A stretch of DNA of 64,000 nucleotides from Faecalibacterium duncaniae (lineage in GTDB: Bacteria; Bacillota; Clostridia; Oscillospirales; Ruminococcaceae). The notes beneath the pieces were generated by a model that was not told where the DNA came from, did not search any database, and saw only the letters and a list, made by a program, of their open reading frames with translations. The translations under genes and the position numbers were made by a program. Positions 32,870 through 42,140 of this stretch are shown here, piece after piece. How positions within the stretch are numbered: the first letter of the stretch is position 1; each line of letters begins with the position of its first letter. The stretch covers positions 2,542,001 to 2,606,000 of the forward strand of contig NZ_CP048437.1 in assembly GCF_010509575.1 (NCBI RefSeq). The letters run 5' to 3'.

Positions 32870-35800
32870 TCAGACCTCCAATTCCTTTGTCTTTTCCCGT
32901 GGCTGTGTTTGCTTGCTCTGCTCTTTTTTTGCGGCATCCAGCTGTGCCCGGATGGACGGCTTTTTCGGTTTTGCGGCGCGGGACTTCTTGGCTTTCGGTG
33001 CCTTTTCCTCGGCCTTGACTGCGGCGGCAAGGTCCGTCAGAGAAATTTGTTCTCCGGCCTTTGCTTTGGCTTCCAACTCACCTAAAGAGGGCGCATTGTT
33101 CAGCACACCGTCAATCATGTTTTCGTTCTGTTCGGTGGAAAGCTCTGCGGTGCGCAGCGGATTTTCCCGTAAGAACTCCGGCACCTGCTGGAAGCCCACA
33201 CTGTCGCAGTAGTGGGCGGTGTCCTGCCCATTCTGGTGCAGCACCACTACATCCGAAACAGACAGCGAGTGTCCCTTGAAGTCTGCTGGATGGTCTATAT
33301 TGAATGTGCGGTAGATGTCCTCCAACGTGGTACCAACAGTCAGCGGCGCGGCATACACCTCCATATAGTTTGCCTTATCCACGGTTCGGCCAGCGGCCTG
33401 CAGGCGGTCGTAGGGCTCAAAACGGTAATCGCGGGTGGAATCTTCATTGCGCAGCTGGTAGATGGAAAAGCTATCCTGCTGCGGTGCCTCAAAGCCTGCC
33501 GCCGCGTATTCCTCTACGGTCATTCCGGCGGCCGCCGCTTCCTGCGCGATCTCGGACTGTACCTGCGCCTTGTAGTCCTGCAAACTCTGGTCAAAGTCGG
33601 CCAGCTTGGGCGGTTCCGGCAAGTCATACTGGCCTTGGTTGAGCAGCGGGCGGCAGTCCTGCACATAGGTTACAATGGCATTGTAATAGGCGGCTTGTTC
33701 CGGCGAAATATCCTGACCCTCTCGCAAAGCGGCGGTAGCCGTCTGCTCCATAGCGGAAAGATTGCAATGCTGTTTGAGGTACGGGATAAACTCGGTCAGT
33801 ACCATTTCCCGCTCTGCCTTGTCCTGCTCCCACGCTTCCGGGCCTTTGTTGTGCAGAACAAAATTTTTCCAGTTCTCGTCCCTGGCATAGTATTCGTGGT
33901 AGTTCTGGATATGCTGAACCAAAGAACCCTCTCCGTCACCAAAATCCTGCCGTCCCTCGTAGTTGTCGGGCTGGCCGTTCAGGGTAAAATCAATACGGAA
34001 TGCGGTCTTGTCGTACCAGCCGCCCGTGTAGCCGTCCTTTTCCCGGTCCGTGTGCTGAGCAGTGTCCAGTTCTTCAAAAACACGATTCGCCACGGACAGC
34101 GGCATGATTTCGCCGTCCTGCAGCTTGTCGCTTTCGCTCCACAGAATCGTGACCGTGGGCTCTGCGGCAGGGTCTGGAATTTTGACAGGCGCGGGAAGTT
34201 CGTTGGCCTTTTCCGCCGCCTCTTGGAACGCCGCCAGCTTATCGCCCAACAGAACTTCCGCCACCGCGGCTGTCTGCCCCAGCAGATTAAGTGCTTCCTG
34301 CCCGGCATCCGGCAGGGTCAGACCGGGCGCGTCCAGCTGCCCACCGTCCAGAGCCGTGTGGTCCGGGCCATACAAAGTGTAGTCATAGCCAGAATCGCAG
34401 GTCTGGATGAACAGCGTATTGCCATTGTCCAGTGCAAATGCGGCCTCCTGTGCAGCGGAAAGGTCTGCTTCCCGCTGCTGGCGAAGTTCTGCCAGATGTT
34501 CGTCCAGCGCGGAGATCAGCTCATGGGCCGCGCTGCGGATAATTTCCAGAGATGCTTTCAGTTCCGCCAGTTCCCGGCCGGAACTCCACCCAGCCACATA
34601 ACCAAAGGAATACTCGGACGTGTCCAGCCCGTAGTGCTGGCAGACGGCATAGGCCACGCTTTCGGCCTGCACCTCGCGGGTGCGGCTGTCCGGGCGGCTG
34701 GTCTGTTCCGGGTCGTTGGGGTCGATGGCGTGCAGCTTTGCATGGGCAATCTCATGGATGGCTGTCTTGATGGTCTGTAACTGGCTCATGCCCTCTTGGA
34801 TGGCAATGCGGTTGTCGAGCAGATGAAAGTACCCATGCGCGCCGCCCTCGATGTCCTCAAACCCGATGGGCACCGGGGATGCCTGCTCCAATGCCTTGAA
34901 AAAATCTTGATAGTCCTGCACGCTGCCGGAAAGTTCATTCACCGCAATGGATGGCAGCGGTTCGCCCTCGGTCTGGCTGACATCGAACACAGAAACCACT
35001 TTGAAGGCCGGAATCTGCACCGTCTTTTCCTCGGTCAGTGGCATACCGTCTTTGTCCAAAACGGGCTTGCCCTGTTCGTCCAGTTTTTCCGTTTTCTGCT
35101 TGACCTTGTAGGGCGCGGGAGCAAGAATCTTGATGCCCTTTTCGCCCTTTTTCACGGTGCGGTGGAACGTGTCTTTCCACTTGTTGAAACCCGCCACCAG
35201 CTGTCCGCCCTGCATGGCGATCAGCAAGGTGTTGTTGAAGCTGTAATTGTGAAACTTCGCCATCGTGGTGAGGTAGGCTTTGTAGCGGTCGCTGTCGAAC
35301 AGCTCTTGAATCCCTGTTTCCAGCCGGTCTGTAATTTCTTTCATTCGCTCTGCGCTATCTTTGCCGTTCAGAATGATTGGGAGAACCTTTTGCGGCTGCG
35401 GCTCGCTCTGCATAGGCGGCGGGATGTTAGCTGCATCCCGCAGGATTTCCGGCACAGGAAAGGACAGCACCCGGTATTCTTCCGGCACAGGCTGGCCCTC
35501 GTGGACTTTCTGCCACTCGTCCCCGCTTTTGACAAGGTAGCCGTACTGGGTGAACACTCCCTGCTCCTGCTGGGCCACATACCGGCCAAACTGTGCCGTG
35601 TCGATGCCTCCTTTCCATTCCTCCGGCATATCCACCATGCCGGAACGGTTCAAGTAGTAGTCTCCCAGCTGGGCAGGGCCGCGCACATCCGGCAGATGCA
35701 CATAATAGTCCACGTTTTCGGGAAAGTCGGTGATTCTCCCGATGCTGGAAAGCTCACTCTGCGGGACTTGCAGGGCGGCGTTCAGCTCTGTGCGTTCCCC

Positions 35801-36064
35801 GGTAGAAAGCGTTTCCAGTCGTGATGCCAGAAAGTTCAGTTCGTCCACATTGGATGCCAGTACCATGTTGTAGGGAATCGCAAAACGCTTTTCTTCCTCG
35901 GCAAAATAGCCGGAAATGAAAAGGCCCTGCAGATTATCGGACGAAATGCCGATTTGCCGCAGGGCTGCTTGTACCTGTTCGGTTGTGGTAGGCAGGTCCA
36001 GCCAAACGCCATCTCTGCCTTGCTGCTGCCGATTTTGCAGCTGGATGGAAAATAATTCGCTCAT
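32870..36064 (-). CDS. Multidomain ArdA/ArdC-like antirestriction protein with YodL-type C-terminus
   Basis: 1064 residues. Residues about 1-200 resemble ArdA (WLDLPTT, GLFISGYFAEEEKRFAIPYN). About 250-330 resembles the ArdC N-terminal ssDNA-binding domain (MAKFHNYSFNNTLLIAMQ), followed by a zincin-like motif AIHEIAHAKLH near 440. About 905-960 has the YodL-like SFSIYQLRNEDSTRDYRFEP segment, and the tail is Lys/Ala-rich and basic. It would protect incoming single- or double-stranded DNA from restriction or process host proteins. ATG 36064 with AAAGGAGTG upstream. The domain calls are from motif memory. Confidence 0.75.
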   Translation of the reverse strand: MSELFSIQLQNRQQQGRDGVWLDLPTTTEQVQAALRQIGISSDNLQGLFISGYFAEEEKRFAIPYNMVLASNVDELNFLASRLETLSTGERTELNAALQVPQSELSSIGRITDFPENVDYYVHLPDVRGPAQLGDYYLNRSGMVDMPEEWKGGIDTAQFGRYVAQQEQGVFTQYGYLVKSGDEWQKVHEGQPVPEEYRVLSFPVPEILRDAANIPPPMQSEPQPQKVLPIILNGKDSAERMKEITDRLETGIQELFDSDRYKAYLTTMAKFHNYSFNNTLLIAMQGGQLVAGFNKWKDTFHRTVKKGEKGIKILAPAPYKVKQKTEKLDEQGKPVLDKDGMPLTEEKTVQIPAFKVVSVFDVSQTEGEPLPSIAVNELSGSVQDYQDFFKALEQASPVPIGFEDIEGGAHGYFHLLDNRIAIQEGMSQLQTIKTAIHEIAHAKLHAIDPNDPEQTSRPDSRTREVQAESVAYAVCQHYGLDTSEYSFGYVAGWSSGRELAELKASLEIIRSAAHELISALDEHLAELRQQREADLSAAQEAAFALDNGNTLFIQTCDSGYDYTLYGPDHTALDGGQLDAPGLTLPDAGQEALNLLGQTAAVAEVLLGDKLAAFQEAAEKANELPAPVKIPDPAAEPTVTILWSESDKLQDGEIMPLSVANRVFEELDTAQHTDREKDGYTGGWYDKTAFRIDFTLNGQPDNYEGRQDFGDGEGSLVQHIQNYHEYYARDENWKNFVLHNKGPEAWEQDKAEREMVLTEFIPYLKQHCNLSAMEQTATAALREGQDISPEQAAYYNAIVTYVQDCRPLLNQGQYDLPEPPKLADFDQSLQDYKAQVQSEIAQEAAAAGMTVEEYAAAGFEAPQQDSFSIYQLRNEDSTRDYRFEPYDRLQAAGRTVDKANYMEVYAAPLTVGTTLEDIYRTFNIDHPADFKGHSLSVSDVVVLHQNGQDTAHYCDSVGFQQVPEFLRENPLRTAELSTEQNENMIDGVLNNAPSLGELEAKAKAGEQISLTDLAAAVKAEEKAPKAKKSRAAKPKKPSIRAQLDAAKKEQSKQTQPREKTKELEV

Positions 36065-36104
36065 TTGGTCACACTCCTTTTTTGCTATCCTACGGATAGA
36101 GAGA

Positions 36105-36147
36105 GCCGGTTATGGCAAAATGAATGCTTCACCTTACCATAACCGGC
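36105..36147 (-). other. Intercistronic hairpin after topB
   Basis: GCCGGTTATGG (36105-36115) pairs with CCATAACCGGC (36137-36147). No T-tract follows on the minus strand, so it may be a message-stability element. Confidence 0.45.
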
Positions 36148-36162
36148 CCTCGTATTTTTGCC

Positions 36163-38286
36163 TTACTCTTTGCGCTCTACCCGGTAATTGACGTACTTGC
36201 CTCCCGTATCTGCCAGAAGCACCGTTGCATCATAGGTTTTGCCTGTCTTTTCGGAATAGAGGCCCTTGACCTTTGCCTTACCGTTTTTGAGCAGAGCAGC
36301 GGCGATCTTCGGTGTGAACGCCTTTTTGCGCTGCTCAAAGAAGCGGTCATTCTTCCACATCACGAACTGACAGCTACGATTCCCGCAGTAGAAGTTTTTC
36401 TTGCCCTCATAGACGTTTTCACTGCACCGGGGACACTTGCCGATAATAACCCGTTCCGACTGGAACAGGTTTTGCTTATCTGCACTGATACAAGAATAGG
36501 TCTTGACCAGCTGACGCACCTGCGCTTCAATTTCGGCCATGAACTCGTCCGGGTCTGCATTGCCCTTGGCAATCTCGGTCAGGCGATTTTCCCATTCGGC
36601 GGTCAGGACGGGAGAGGTCAGGCTTTCCGGCAGAACCACCGCCAGATTGATGCCGTCCTTGGTGGGGACAAGCTGTTTGCCTTTGCGCTGCACAAAGCCT
36701 ATTTGCACCAGTTTTTCCAGAATCGCGGCACGGGTGGCGGGAGTACCCAGCCCCTTACGTTCCGCTTGGCCCAGGCCACCCTCTCTTGCTCCTGCGGAGC
36801 AATTCACCTTGTCCTCCGGCATGTCCTCGGCCCCTGCCCGCTCCATTGCCGACAGGAGCGTATCTTCGGTGTAGGCTTTTGGCGGGGACGTGAAATGTTC
36901 CGAAATGTCAGTTGTCACGGAAAAGTTCTGTCCCTCGGTCAGTTCCGGCAGGGTGTTCAGGGTTTCCGTTTCTTCTTCGCCGTCTGTTTTCAGGGTGGAG
37001 CGGAACCTCTGGTCGATCTCTTTCCAACCGGGAACAAGCACGGTCTTTCCCTTGGCGGCGAACTCGTTCCCTGCACAGGAGAACACAGCAGTCACAGTTT
37101 CGTACTCATGGGGTGCAGCCACGGCGCAGAGCAGCTTGGAGCAGACAAGGTTCATCAGCTTGCATTCACTCTCGGCAAGACCAGTGAAACCCTGCTTTAC
37201 AAATTCGGACGTGGGGATGATGGCGTGGTGGTCCGATACCTTTTTGCTGTTCAGCACCCGGCCTACTTCCGCAGTCAGCGCAAGTCCTTGGGCAAAGGGC
37301 AGCAGCCCCAGTAGGTCAGACACAAGATGCTGTGCCGTCCGGCCCATGTCCTCGGTCAGATATTGGCTGTCTGTGCGGGGATAGGTCAGCAGTTTCTTTT
37401 CGTAAAGCTGCTGAGCGTAATCAAGGGTCTGCTTGGCCGTGAAACCGAACAGGCGGTTTGCCTCCCGCTGCAAGGTGGTCAGGTCATAGAGCTTGGGCGG
37501 CTGTTCCGTCTTTTTCTCACGCCGAATGGATACGCAGACTGCATTTGCACCCGTGCATTTTTCTTTGAGCAAATTTGCGGCTTCTGCATCCGAAATTCGC
37601 TCACTGTCCGCTTTCAGGCTGCCGGACTGGATACCGACCGTGTAATATTTTTCTTTCTGGAAGCGCAGGATTTTTGCATCCCGGTCCACCAGCATTTTCA
37701 ATGTCGGTGTCTGTACGCGGCCCACGGTCAGAGTCTTGTGGTACAGCACCGAAAACAGCCGCGTTGCATTGATGCCCACCAGCCAATCCGCCTTTGCACG
37801 GCAGAGGGCCGATTGATACAGAGCATCATAATCCGAATCCGGGCGCAGGTTTGCAAAGCCCTCCCGGATAGCGGCATCCTCCATGCTGGAAATCCAGAGC
37901 CGCTTTACGGGTTTCGTGCAGCCGGCCATTTGGTAGACGAAACGGAAAATCAGTTCTCCCTCCCGGCCTGCATCGGTCGCGGCGGTCACACTGTCCACAT
38001 CCGGGCGGTTGAGCAGAGAGCGCACAATTTCAAACTGCTGTTTCTTTTCGTCCGGGACAATGAACTGCCACGGCTGGGGCAGGATGGGCAAATCCTCATA
38101 CCGCCACTTACAGTATTTTTCATCGTACTGGCCCGCCTCGGCAAAGGACACCAGATGCCCGATGCACCAGCTGACCAGATACCCGCCGCCCTGCCAATAG
38201 CCGTTTTGCTTTTCAGTGGCCCCGATCACGGCGGCGATGCTACGGGCCACACTGGGCTTTTCGGCAATCACCAGCTGAAAACTCAT
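36163..38286 (-). CDS. topB: DNA topoisomerase III (ICE-borne TopB)
   Basis: 707 residues. Toprim domain at the N-terminus (LVIAEKPSVARSIA, TDAGREGELIF), catalytic Tyr in LTYPRTDSQYL, and a C-terminal zinc finger (CPRCSENV with CGNRSC). Type IA topoisomerases are constant parts of Tn1549-like elements and resolve single-stranded or interlinked intermediates during transfer or replication. The start overlaps the DUF4366 gene by 4 nt. Confidence 0.92.
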   Translation of the reverse strand: MSFQLVIAEKPSVARSIAAVIGATEKQNGYWQGGGYLVSWCIGHLVSFAEAGQYDEKYCKWRYEDLPILPQPWQFIVPDEKKQQFEIVRSLLNRPDVDSVTAATDAGREGELIFRFVYQMAGCTKPVKRLWISSMEDAAIREGFANLRPDSDYDALYQSALCRAKADWLVGINATRLFSVLYHKTLTVGRVQTPTLKMLVDRDAKILRFQKEKYYTVGIQSGSLKADSERISDAEAANLLKEKCTGANAVCVSIRREKKTEQPPKLYDLTTLQREANRLFGFTAKQTLDYAQQLYEKKLLTYPRTDSQYLTEDMGRTAQHLVSDLLGLLPFAQGLALTAEVGRVLNSKKVSDHHAIIPTSEFVKQGFTGLAESECKLMNLVCSKLLCAVAAPHEYETVTAVFSCAGNEFAAKGKTVLVPGWKEIDQRFRSTLKTDGEEETETLNTLPELTEGQNFSVTTDISEHFTSPPKAYTEDTLLSAMERAGAEDMPEDKVNCSAGAREGGLGQAERKGLGTPATRAAILEKLVQIGFVQRKGKQLVPTKDGINLAVVLPESLTSPVLTAEWENRLTEIAKGNADPDEFMAEIEAQVRQLVKTYSCISADKQNLFQSERVIIGKCPRCSENVYEGKKNFYCGNRSCQFVMWKNDRFFEQRKKAFTPKIAAALLKNGKAKVKGLYSEKTGKTYDATVLLADTGGKYVNYRVERKE

Positions 38287-39005
38287 GTTTCGTCCTCCTG
38301 TCCGTCCTCCGAATGAATCTCAATTTCAGCCGGTTCCTCGTCTGCATCCTCGTCCTCGCCAAAATCGTACTCGTCCAGATCATCGTGCCCGGTGATGTCG
38401 GCCTTGGGTTTGCGGAACTTGAAATAATAGAGTGCTGCACCGCTGCCCGCCAGAGCCAGTACCAGCAGGATCATCAGACTGCCTATGCTGGATTTCGGCT
38501 TTTCCTCCGGCGTTTCGGTGTCAGTTTTCACAGCTTCCGGGGCCGTGCAGTTGCGCAGGCTCTTTTCACACAAGGGGCAGTTTTCGTTGACATTCCCGGC
38601 CTCACATTTCACCGTGCAGGTGCAGACTTCGGCTTCCTGCGGTTCTTCATCCAGCAGGGCCAGCAAGTCGGCATCGTCCACTTGGTTCAGAAAGTGGACA
38701 GACGTTTCTTTGTCCTCATTGGCGCGGTCAATCAGGATGTAAAAATAATTCCCGGCCTTGGTGGTCACAGTGATAAGCTGCTTGTCACCGTAAAAATCAT
38801 CCACCAGTGTTGCATTGCCCTTGGGCGTGATGGGCACGCCCTCCGGCTTCATGCCGCCCGTAGTCGCTTCCTCGTCCACAATCTCCGGCAGAGGTTCCGG
38901 GGCAGGGTCAGAGCCGCTTGCAAAAGCGGGCATGGAAAAGGAGCAGAGGCAGAGCAGGATAGCCAGCAGCCCAACTGCAAAACGGCAGCTCCAATCAGGT
39001 TTCAT
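38283..39005 (-). CDS. DUF4366 secreted/membrane protein of the transfer operon
   Basis: 240 residues. A signal peptide (about 1-29, ending SMPAFA), an extracytoplasmic domain with NYFYILIDR, a Cys-rich patch (EVCTCTVKC, CPLCEKSLRNC), one C-terminal membrane helix and an acidic cytoplasmic tail. This is the DUF4366 layout of Tn1549-like transfer regions. Start 39005 is preferred since AGGAGG is 9 nt upstream; the ATG at 39014 abuts it. Probably part of the envelope-spanning channel. Confidence 0.82.
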   Translation of the reverse strand: MKPDWSCRFAVGLLAILLCLCSFSMPAFASGSDPAPEPLPEIVDEEATTGGMKPEGVPITPKGNATLVDDFYGDKQLITVTTKAGNYFYILIDRANEDKETSVHFLNQVDDADLLALLDEEPQEAEVCTCTVKCEAGNVNENCPLCEKSLRNCTAPEAVKTDTETPEEKPKSSIGSLMILLVLALAGSGAALYYFKFRKPKADITGHDDLDEYDFGEDEDADEEPAEIEIHSEDGQEDET

Positions 39006-39246
39006 CGGCGGCATCCTCCTGTTTGTGGTACGGGGTGACAGTGGGTGCAGCGTTCAGCGCACCGCTGCGCAGGAAAGCTGCGAACTCGTCCGGCTTCATG
39101 TTCATGCTGCGCACCAGCTGAATGATTTGCAGATTTTCCTGTTCGGTCTTTTCGGCTTCCAGTTCTTTCAACTGCTGCTGGTATTCGCCGATTTTTTCTT
39201 TGAGCCGTTCGATGTCGCGCTCAATGCGGGAAAGTCTTTTTGCCAT
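38995..39246 (-). CDS. DUF4315 small coiled-coil protein
   Basis: 83 residues, an N-terminal coiled coil (RIERDIERLKEKIGEYQQQL) and a short C-terminal segment with MNMKPDEFAAFLRSG, as in DUF4315 proteins of Tn1549-type elements. It overlaps the next gene. Role unknown. Confidence 0.82.
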   Translation of the reverse strand: MAKRLSRIERDIERLKEKIGEYQQQLKELEAEKTEQENLQIIQLVRSMNMKPDEFAAFLRSGALNAAPTVTPYHKQEDAADET

Positions 39247-39264
39247 ACAAAATCCTTTCTGGCG

Positions 39265-41250
39265 TTACGGTAAACGCCCATAGCTGTAAAAATGTTCCTG
39301 CCAATATTTTGAGTTGAGGTTTGTGTAAGAGATAGGGTCGCCGCAGTGCAGCATGATGGAATTGCCCACATAGATGCCGCAATGGCTCACGCCGGGGGTA
39401 TCGTAGGTTCCCTTGAAAAACACAAGGTCACCCGGTTTGACCTGCGCCGTCGAAACAGGAGTACAGAAGTTGTAAAGGCCCTGTGCGGTCTGACGGCCCA
39501 CGTTCCAGCCGGAGTGATTCAGAACCCACGAAATGTAGCCGCTGCAATCAAAGCTGGTGCTGGGCGAACTGCCGCCCCACACATACGGGTAGCCGATGTA
39601 CTTCGTGGCTTCCTCCATCATGGCAGCGAACTTATCATCTTCAAGTGCTTCCGGGGGAATATCGTAGTAGGTGGGCTGCTTGATGGTGGACGCATTGGGG
39701 TACTGCGCTTTGCCGAACAAATCCGGCCGGTTGCCCAGTGTGCGCATATAGAGCGAATAGGCACTGAGCTGTTCCTCGGTCAGCACTTCCACGGGCAGGT
39801 GGGACAAATCTTTGTTCTTCAGCTTGACCGTGCAGATGTAGTATTCATACGGTTCTTGATAGGTGATAACCTGCGGCACACCATACGGGCCAATAATGAC
39901 CATCATTTTTGTACGGTAGCGTATCTGCATGGTCACGGTCTCGGTCAGGATGTATTGCTTTTCAAAGAGCATTTCAAGTTCGCCCTGCACCTCGGCCAGT
40001 GTGAACACGCCGTCATGCAGCGCGGACAAAATCGAGATCAGCACATAGGGGTCATGCTCGATTTCATCCAGATAAAAATGATACTCGTCATAGTTGTGGG
40101 TGGCCTCGTAGGTGTCGAGATACCGTTGCAGTTTTTGTTCCAGCTTGGCGTAGGCTTTCTCTGCACCCAGCATATCCTTGTCCTTGGAAAAATAAGAAGA
40201 TGCCGTCACGCCGGTTCCAGCGGTGCCCGCCATCACGGTGCAGGACTGCAAACCCGTTATCAAGAGCAGAGCCAGCAGACCGAACACCGCCACGATCAGA
40301 ATGGTTTTCCAGTTCCGGGCCGCAAATTCGGCTACCCGTTCGCCGCCCTCGGCCGCCAGCTTCGTTACCCGGAAACCGTTCTCTGCGGTGGCGGCTGCAC
40401 CCTGCGCGGCGGCTTGTCCGGCCTGCCGTGCAGCTTTGGCATACTGCTGTTTGATACGCCGTTTCTGCCACATCCGGGAAATGGGGTTGCTGGCCGCCTG
40501 TGCAATTTGCGGATTGTCCCGCAAGGATTTCTGGTAAAAGTATTCTGCATTGGCAGACATGAGCTGACGCTCTGCCTTTTCCACGGCCTTGTAGGGCTTC
40601 ATCTTGTGGTGCCGGATGCCGCTGCGGATGACCTTGGCGGTCTGATGCTCCACCAGTTCTTCACCCTTGTGGCCACCCTCCACACCCACATTTTCGTGTT
40701 CGACTTCATGGATTTTTCCGTGAGCGAACAGCAACACTTCTGATAGCGGGCGGCTGGCCGGGTTTGGTTTCAGGCTGGGTGGGCCTTTGTCCTGCTGCTC
40801 AAAACGCAGGGTGGATTTTGCCTTGCCGCTGACAGCATCGTAGACTTTTCCCTTGACCGGGACGCGCTTTTTCGGCAGAGTGGCGCGGGCCGCATCCAGC
40901 TTGTCGGCCTTTGCTTCCGCCTTTTGGATATACGGCTGCAACGCCGGGTCTGCCCGTTCTTCCTCGGTCAGTTCCAGACGGGCAGCGGAACCGTGCAGAC
41001 CATCTTCACTTTCAGCGGTGGCTGCGGTTTCTGCCGCCTTTTTCGCTTTCTTTTTATTTTTATGCCCGCCCTTGATGTCCTCGGCCCGTTCTAAGATTTT
41101 TTCAGCCTTGCCCTCGGCATCCGTGGAGTAGTCCTGTTCCGCCTCCCGACTGGAAACATTCTCTACAGTGGCGTCCGCTTGATTTTCCACCACCAGACCG
41201 TCACGGGTCATGGTCTGGGTGACTTTGGCTTTTGCCTGCAATTCTTTCAA
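39265..41250 (-). CDS. CD1108-type NlpC/P60 transfer protein
   Basis: 661 residues from a TTG at 41250 (GGGAGGTG upstream, TTGA overlap with the methyltransferase stop). A long Lys/Ala/Glu-rich cytoplasmic part, one membrane helix (about 315-340, ILIVAVFGLLALLLITGL), an extracytoplasmic domain and a C-terminal NlpC/P60 domain with catalytic Cys in TSFDCSGYISW and His in GVSHCGIYVG. It corresponds to the lytic, VirB1-like component that opens peptidoglycan for the conjugation channel. Confidence 0.88.
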   Translation of the reverse strand: MKELQAKAKVTQTMTRDGLVVENQADATVENVSSREAEQDYSTDAEGKAEKILERAEDIKGGHKNKKKAKKAAETAATAESEDGLHGSAARLELTEEERADPALQPYIQKAEAKADKLDAARATLPKKRVPVKGKVYDAVSGKAKSTLRFEQQDKGPPSLKPNPASRPLSEVLLFAHGKIHEVEHENVGVEGGHKGEELVEHQTAKVIRSGIRHHKMKPYKAVEKAERQLMSANAEYFYQKSLRDNPQIAQAASNPISRMWQKRRIKQQYAKAARQAGQAAAQGAAATAENGFRVTKLAAEGGERVAEFAARNWKTILIVAVFGLLALLLITGLQSCTVMAGTAGTGVTASSYFSKDKDMLGAEKAYAKLEQKLQRYLDTYEATHNYDEYHFYLDEIEHDPYVLISILSALHDGVFTLAEVQGELEMLFEKQYILTETVTMQIRYRTKMMVIIGPYGVPQVITYQEPYEYYICTVKLKNKDLSHLPVEVLTEEQLSAYSLYMRTLGNRPDLFGKAQYPNASTIKQPTYYDIPPEALEDDKFAAMMEEATKYIGYPYVWGGSSPSTSFDCSGYISWVLNHSGWNVGRQTAQGLYNFCTPVSTAQVKPGDLVFFKGTYDTPGVSHCGIYVGNSIMLHCGDPISYTNLNSKYWQEHFYSYGRLP

Positions 41251-42140
41251 GGTTCTTCACCTCCCATCGGACAGCGGCCCGTTTCAATGTCCGCAATGTA
41301 TTTGAGAATCGGGAACACCTGCGGCGGCGAAACCGCATTGCCCAGTGTTTTCATCCGCTTGCTGCGGTTCGGCACATCCTCGGTCAGACGCGGGATGTCG
41401 GCAGGCTCTTCTGCCCAAAGGGAATGTCCGTCCATTTGCGCGGGAAACCCATCAGCCACTCTACCCAGTCCGGGTTGAGGTAGGGCTTTTCCAGCGTGGT
41501 AGGTGTCATGCGGTAGACCACATGGGAAAGCCGCGCCGTCCACGCCTTGCCATCCTTGTTCATCTTGCGGTAACTGCCGTTCGCAGAGATTTGGATGTTC
41601 AGCCCCTTGCCCACATCCCCGGTGTCGCTGGCAAGAGGTGTTGGCAGAAGAACCGATGATGAATACCCGTTTCCGTTCGTGCCACGCGCCAACGGCAGCA
41701 GCAGGTAATACGAAAACCCGAACATCGTAACCTGCCTGCTCCAAGTCAATGAGCGTTTTGTCGAGCCCCATACGGAGGAAGCCAGCAACATTTTCTCCAA
41801 GCACCCAACGGGGCTGCAATTCCCGGATGACCCGCAGCATTTCGGGCCACAGGTAGCGTTCATCGTGGAAGCCACGCTGCCGCCCTGCGGTGGAGAACGG
41901 CTGGCACGGGAAGCCGCCTGAAATGAGGGTGACGGTGCGAAGTCCTGTTTTTTCAAAGAAAGCCTCCTTTGTTACGGTGGTGATGTCCTGAAAACGGGGC
42001 ACCTCCGGCCAGTGGCTTGCCAGCACAGCGGCGGGAAATGCTGCCCACTCGCATTGACAAACCGAAGTGAAACCCGCTGCTTCTGCGGCAAGGTCAATGC
42101 CGCCGATGCCGGAAAACAAGCTGAAATGCGTTAAGCTCAT
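41247..42140 (-). CDS. C5-cytosine DNA methyltransferase
   Basis: 297 residues: motif I FSLFSGIGGIDLA, catalytic motif IV GGFPCQPFS, motif VI ENVAGFL, motif VIII-like ERKRVFIIG, and motif X GNAVSPP. The target recognition region is short. No restriction partner is nearby, so it is an orphan that probably methylates element DNA against host restriction. It is inserted in the transfer operon between virB4 and the NlpC/P60 gene with ATGA overlaps on both sides. Confidence 0.9.
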   Translation of the reverse strand: MSLTHFSLFSGIGGIDLAAEAAGFTSVCQCEWAAFPAAVLASHWPEVPRFQDITTVTKEAFFEKTGLRTVTLISGGFPCQPFSTAGRQRGFHDERYLWPEMLRVIRELQPRWVLGENVAGFLRMGLDKTLIDLEQAGYDVRVFVLPAAAVGAWHERKRVFIIGSSANTSCQRHRGCGQGAEHPNLCERQLPQDEQGWQGVDGAAFPCGLPHDTYHAGKALPQPGLGRVADGFPAQMDGHSLWAEEPADIPRLTEDVPNRSKRMKTLGNAVSPPQVFPILKYIADIETGRCPMGGEEP

